Source of the DNA: Bacteroidetes bacterium UBA1947
Lineage (GTDB): Bacteria; Bacteroidota; Bacteroidia; Chitinophagales; Chitinophagaceae
Assembly: GCA_002336915.1 (NCBI GenBank)
Contig: DDET01000010.1
Location: 1 to 64,000, forward strand
Direction of reading: 5' to 3'
Length of the DNA: 64,000 bases
The notes beneath the pieces are model-generated. The model was not told the DNA's origin, did no database searches, and worked only from the letters and a program-made list of their open reading frames with translations. The translations under genes and the position numbers were made by a program. This document shows, in pieces, positions 61,192-64,000 of the stretch (position 1 is the stretch's first letter; each line of letters starts with the position of its first letter).

Positions 61192-61840
61192 CACCTGGTA
61201 TTGTAACCGCAAAAATGTGGATATCCTTATTTGGAACACCCCCAGCCCATTTCGTAACTTGCATAGCAGCCAAAACCTTTCTGGCCCCGTCGTTGCGAGG
61301 GGTTTAGGACTTTGGCGCATCGCCGCGACGACGCAAACTACAGATGAGTGTTTTGCTGCAGCGAATCGAAGCTCTTTGAAAAAACGCTTGTCATCCTTCG
61401 CGATAGCGAAGGAACTGTTGGGCCACATTCGTAGCCGATGAGCGGGGGTAAATTTCCGAATCGGTAATTATCGGAAATTATCACTTATTTCATATGGCAT
61501 GCCAGCAAAGGATTTCCGCGAAATGACCGTTTAAGATCGGTAATTACTATTTATCCGGAAATCGGAAATAATGGATCAGGTAGCCCGGCCTTGATGGTCA
61601 ATCCATAGTCAATGAATAATCGATGACCCTTTGCCATAGGCAAAACGAAACGTAGTCAATGCATAGTCATTATCTAGTCCTCTCGACCCATAACATTTAC
61701 ACTACTTTGACAATACATTAAACCACAACACTATATCTTTATAAGACAGCACATAGTCAGTGCATAGTCAATGAATGGTCATTGACCGGGCAAAAAAATC
61801 ATAATAATCTCTAAAACCATCAGATCAAGGCTCAGAAAAA
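61192..61840. repeat. Gene-free mosaic repeat region, copy B of dispersed element
   Basis: About 650 bases without a gene. 61211-61266 matches 23802-23857 (about 80 percent identity by eye over 55 bases). GTCATCCTTCGCG...GCGAAGGAACTGTTGGGC (61390-61423) and TTTCATATGGCA (61489-61500) match the same copy, in the same order. Further on, the unit TAGTCAATG or its variants recurs: 61596-61629, 61652-61679 and 61751-61787 contain six or more copies with 9-20 base spacing. A GTTGCGAGG / GCGACGACGCAA block lies at 61290-61335. Confidence 0.65.
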
Positions 61841-63073
61841 ATGCCACGCTCATACGCAGATATGCCCCTACATTATGGCCAGGTACCCGCCTGGCTCTAT
61901 ACCCGTATGGGCTTATTGGGCGGTGCTATTACCGAGGCAGTCATTGCCCAGTATGGCAAGGCAGCTTTCCTGCAGCGGATGAGCGACCCCTTCTGGTTCC
62001 AGGCATTAGGCTGTGTCTTGGGTATGGACTGGCACTCATCCGGTATCACTACCTCAGTGATGGGCGCATTAAAGGGAGCTGTCAATAAACGCTCGCAGGA
62101 ACTGGGCATATACATTTGCGGCGGCAAGGGCAGGCACTCAAAAGAAACACCGGCAGAGCTAATAAGGATTGCCGAGCGCACCGGTCTCAATGGCGACCTG
62201 CTGGTACGCAGCAGCAAGCTTTCGGCCAAGGTGGATAATACTGCTATACAAGATGGCTATCAGTTGTACCTGCACTCATTTATAGTCAGCAGCGACGGCG
62301 ACTGGGCCGTGATACAGCAGGGCATGAATGATGGCAATGGCATGGCCCGCCGCTACCACTGGCACTCGCCCACCCTCACATCATTTGTTGAAGAGCCACA
62401 TACTTTTATATATGGTGCCAACGAAGGGCAGATCATCAACATAACAGATAAGCAGGCCGACACGACAAGAGCAGGCGTGTTGCAGTTAGCTAAAGAAGAC
62501 CCTAAGTTCCTACTCCCTGAAATAAAGAAACTCGTAATGCCCTCGCACCACGATGTGCAGGCTAAGGATGTAGATATAAAGCGCCTTGGCAGTATACTCG
62601 CTGTCGCCTATGAAAAAGAAGGCCTTGATATGGAATCTTTGCTGCTGCTCGAAGGCCTTGGCCCACGCACATTACAGTCGCTGGTATTGGTGAGCGAAGT
62701 GATACACGGTACACCATCCCGCTTCGAAGACCCTGCACGTTTTTCATTTGCGCATGGTGGTAAAGATGGCCACCCTTTCCCGGTACCCACCAAAGTGTAC
62801 GACGAGACCATTCACACATTACAAACGGCGGTTGAACGTTCTAAATTGGGCATAAGTGATAAGAACGATGCAATTAAGAACCTGTCGAAAGCTGCACAAA
62901 GATTGGAAGACAGTTTTAAGCCTAACGATAACTTCGGGCAGCTTATAGAACGGGAGCGGAATGACTCATGGAAGTACGGCGGCCGCACAGTGTTTGGTAA
63001 AGCCTTGCCGGCAAAACAAGAAAACAAAGATCGTTCACAAAAAAGAAACGACACGCAACTAAAATTATTTTGA
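61841..63073 (+). CDS. DUF763-family protein
   Basis: 410 residues. DUF763 proteins are found in archaea and bacteria and have no agreed function; some annotations suggest a nuclease-like role. Family blocks: ADMPLHYGQVPAWLYTRM, LGCVLGMDWHSSGITTSVMG, VIQQGMNDGNGMARRYHW and LLLEGLGPRTLQSLVLVSEV, plus ARFSFAHGGKDGHPFPVPTK. The C-terminus is charged with coiled-coil tendency. It is upstream of a peptidase-like secreted gene with a 30-base gap. Confidence 0.88.
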   Translation: MPRSYADMPLHYGQVPAWLYTRMGLLGGAITEAVIAQYGKAAFLQRMSDPFWFQALGCVLGMDWHSSGITTSVMGALKGAVNKRSQELGIYICGGKGRHSKETPAELIRIAERTGLNGDLLVRSSKLSAKVDNTAIQDGYQLYLHSFIVSSDGDWAVIQQGMNDGNGMARRYHWHSPTLTSFVEEPHTFIYGANEGQIINITDKQADTTRAGVLQLAKEDPKFLLPEIKKLVMPSHHDVQAKDVDIKRLGSILAVAYEKEGLDMESLLLLEGLGPRTLQSLVLVSEVIHGTPSRFEDPARFSFAHGGKDGHPFPVPTKVYDETIHTLQTAVERSKLGISDKNDAIKNLSKAAQRLEDSFKPNDNFGQLIERERNDSWKYGGRTVFGKALPAKQENKDRSQKRNDTQLKLF

Positions 63074-63103
63074 CAACATGTATAATCCTCTTAAATTCAT
63101 AAA

Positions 63104-64000
63104 ATGAAAAAATATCTATTCGCTCTATGTATGCTTCCTTTGTTTGCAAGCATATACGCACGGCAAAAGGTTGCATCGCTCAACAGGTCTGTGTATAGCA
63201 ATTTCCGTTCCCTGCCCACTAATAGGGAAGCTGCGGAACAAACCCGTAAGCAGGTCGAAAAGGTGTTCCCGGGATGGGCTACCTATACGGATAAACTCAA
63301 CGGCACATTTACCAGTATTGTTGGCCCTGCTATCAGGCTTAATGGAAGTTCACTGAGCGCAAAGGCCACTGCTTGCATGAAAGACAGGCTTGGCAAGCTG
63401 GGCATTAAACAAAATGAATGGATAGAAGTAAAGAGCAAAGTAGCTATACCTTATGTAAACTACAAACAGGTGCTGAACGGGCATGATGTATTTATGTCAT
63501 CGCTCAAATTCAGCTTTGCCGGAAATGGGGATATCCTGAAAGTGAGCATGAAAAATTATGGTAACAAAGGCATTAGTGCTACACCAAAAATAAGCAGGGA
63601 CGATGCAAAGAAGTTTGCATTAAATGATCTGCCGGGCGTAACCGTAACCTCATGTAATATAGAAGCTAACTGGGATTGGTTCCCCTTACCATTTAAAAAC
63701 GGTTACGAGCTGCATCCCTCATGGCGCTTTAAAATAATCGGGAAACAAAATGCAACGCCTGCTATCTTATGGGGTTATATAGATGCACTAAATGGCGACC
63801 TTCTGTACAGGTCAAACGATGTAAAAACAGATTTCAATGTCACTGTGAAAGGCACAGTGTATAAGAATGGTACGCTGCAGCCGGCTACCCTTGAGCCACT
63901 AGCTAATCTGCAAATGGACATCAATGCCAATACTTATTATACCGACAACCTGGGATATTATAACACCACATCGCTCAATGTTCCTCAAAGTCCCTTGGTG
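63104..64000 (+). CDS. Secreted protein, propeptide-like N-terminus (cut by window end)
   Basis: 299 codons seen, open at the right edge, from the ATG at 63104. Signal peptide (MKKYLFALCMLPLFASIYAR). The segment YVNYKQVLNGHDVFMSSLKF and later ISRDDAKKFALNDLPGV fit an FTP/PepSY-type propeptide as in secreted M4/M36 metallopeptidases. The end (FNVTVKGTVYKNGTL..) begins a carboxypeptidase-regulatory or Ig-like fold. A protease is likely but the catalytic domain is beyond the window. Confidence 0.6.
   Translation, partial: MKKYLFALCMLPLFASIYARQKVASLNRSVYSNFRSLPTNREAAEQTRKQVEKVFPGWATYTDKLNGTFTSIVGPAIRLNGSSLSAKATACMKDRLGKLGIKQNEWIEVKSKVAIPYVNYKQVLNGHDVFMSSLKFSFAGNGDILKVSMKNYGNKGISATPKISRDDAKKFALNDLPGVTVTSCNIEANWDWFPLPFKNGYELHPSWRFKIIGKQNATPAILWGYIDALNGDLLYRSNDVKTDFNVTVKGTVYKNGTLQPATLEPLANLQMDINANTYYTDNLGYYNTTSLNVPQSPLV

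Noticed and set aside
61590..61790. Repeat series considered as a CRISPR array
   Set aside because: Units are short (8-10 bases), unevenly spaced and not identical, with no cas genes; more like iterons or operators.

Overview
The window is about 64 kb of a Bacteroidota chromosome, most likely order Chitinophagales (the order is an inference). The evidence is the TAnnTTTG promoter motif in front of several genes, secreted proteins with C-terminal type IX secretion sorting domains, the nusB-DUF1573-yajC-coaE gene order, a long NusB, tryptophan 2,3-dioxygenase, and little sign of Shine-Dalgarno sequences. I see no rRNA, tRNA or CRISPR array and no intact transposase or phage gene. The first gene may be cut by the left edge, and a secreted-protein gene is cut by the right edge.

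Layout. 0-4.4 kb: hotdog thioesterase, the nusB/DUF1573/yajC/coaE operon, a hairpin repeat cluster and an acyltransferase. 4.5 kb: a candidate small RNA with its own promoter and terminator. 4.7-9.6 kb: a tetR-tolC-emrA-emrB tripartite efflux operon with a 34-bp operator-like palindrome. 9.6-13.4 kb: recG, exbD, exbB and an FKBP/SlyD isomerase. 13.5-19.1 kb: a NamZ-type muramidase, a 1276-residue MMPL/acyltransferase/methyltransferase fusion and a Spy-like secreted protein. 19.1-23.6 kb: a methyltransferase, kynA and ABC-2 transporter operon, then a DMP19-family protein. 24-32 kb: ABC-F ATPase, bestrophin, lipoprotein plus M64 peptidase, diheme cytochrome c and a CocE hydrolase.

32-43 kb is the accessory part: repeat-rich intergenic DNA, a His-rich mini-protein, an EreA/ChaN-like protein, an AT-rich island (about 35.3-36.7 kb) of small unknown genes including a possible Cas2-fold plus membrane-protein pair, an SDR oxidoreductase, and many short secreted or membrane proteins. 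One of these is an 89-residue heptad-repeat coiled coil.

43-64 kb: two tandem ABC exporters, an LpxL-like acyltransferase with a fatty-acid desaturase, a Cys/His-rich four-helix candidate, a T9SS repeat protein, a TPR histidine kinase with a LuxR-type regulator, a sulfur-anion exporter group (YeiH, DUF1634, TauE), and a molybdo-oxidoreductase operon (P-loop NTPase, fdhD, a small protein, FdhF/YdeP). A Uma2 nuclease, a long repeat element, a DUF763 protein and a truncated secreted putative metallopeptidase follow.

Functional links that can be argued: drug efflux under TetR control; envelope lipid work (fusion protein, acyltransferases, desaturase); FdhD sulfurating the cofactor of the neighbouring oxidoreductase; two exporter families for oxidised sulfur next to each other. 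The best candidates for undescribed biology are the small RNA at 4.5 kb, the two-gene AT-rich module at 36 kb, and the mosaic repeat family shared by 23.8 kb and 61.2 kb.
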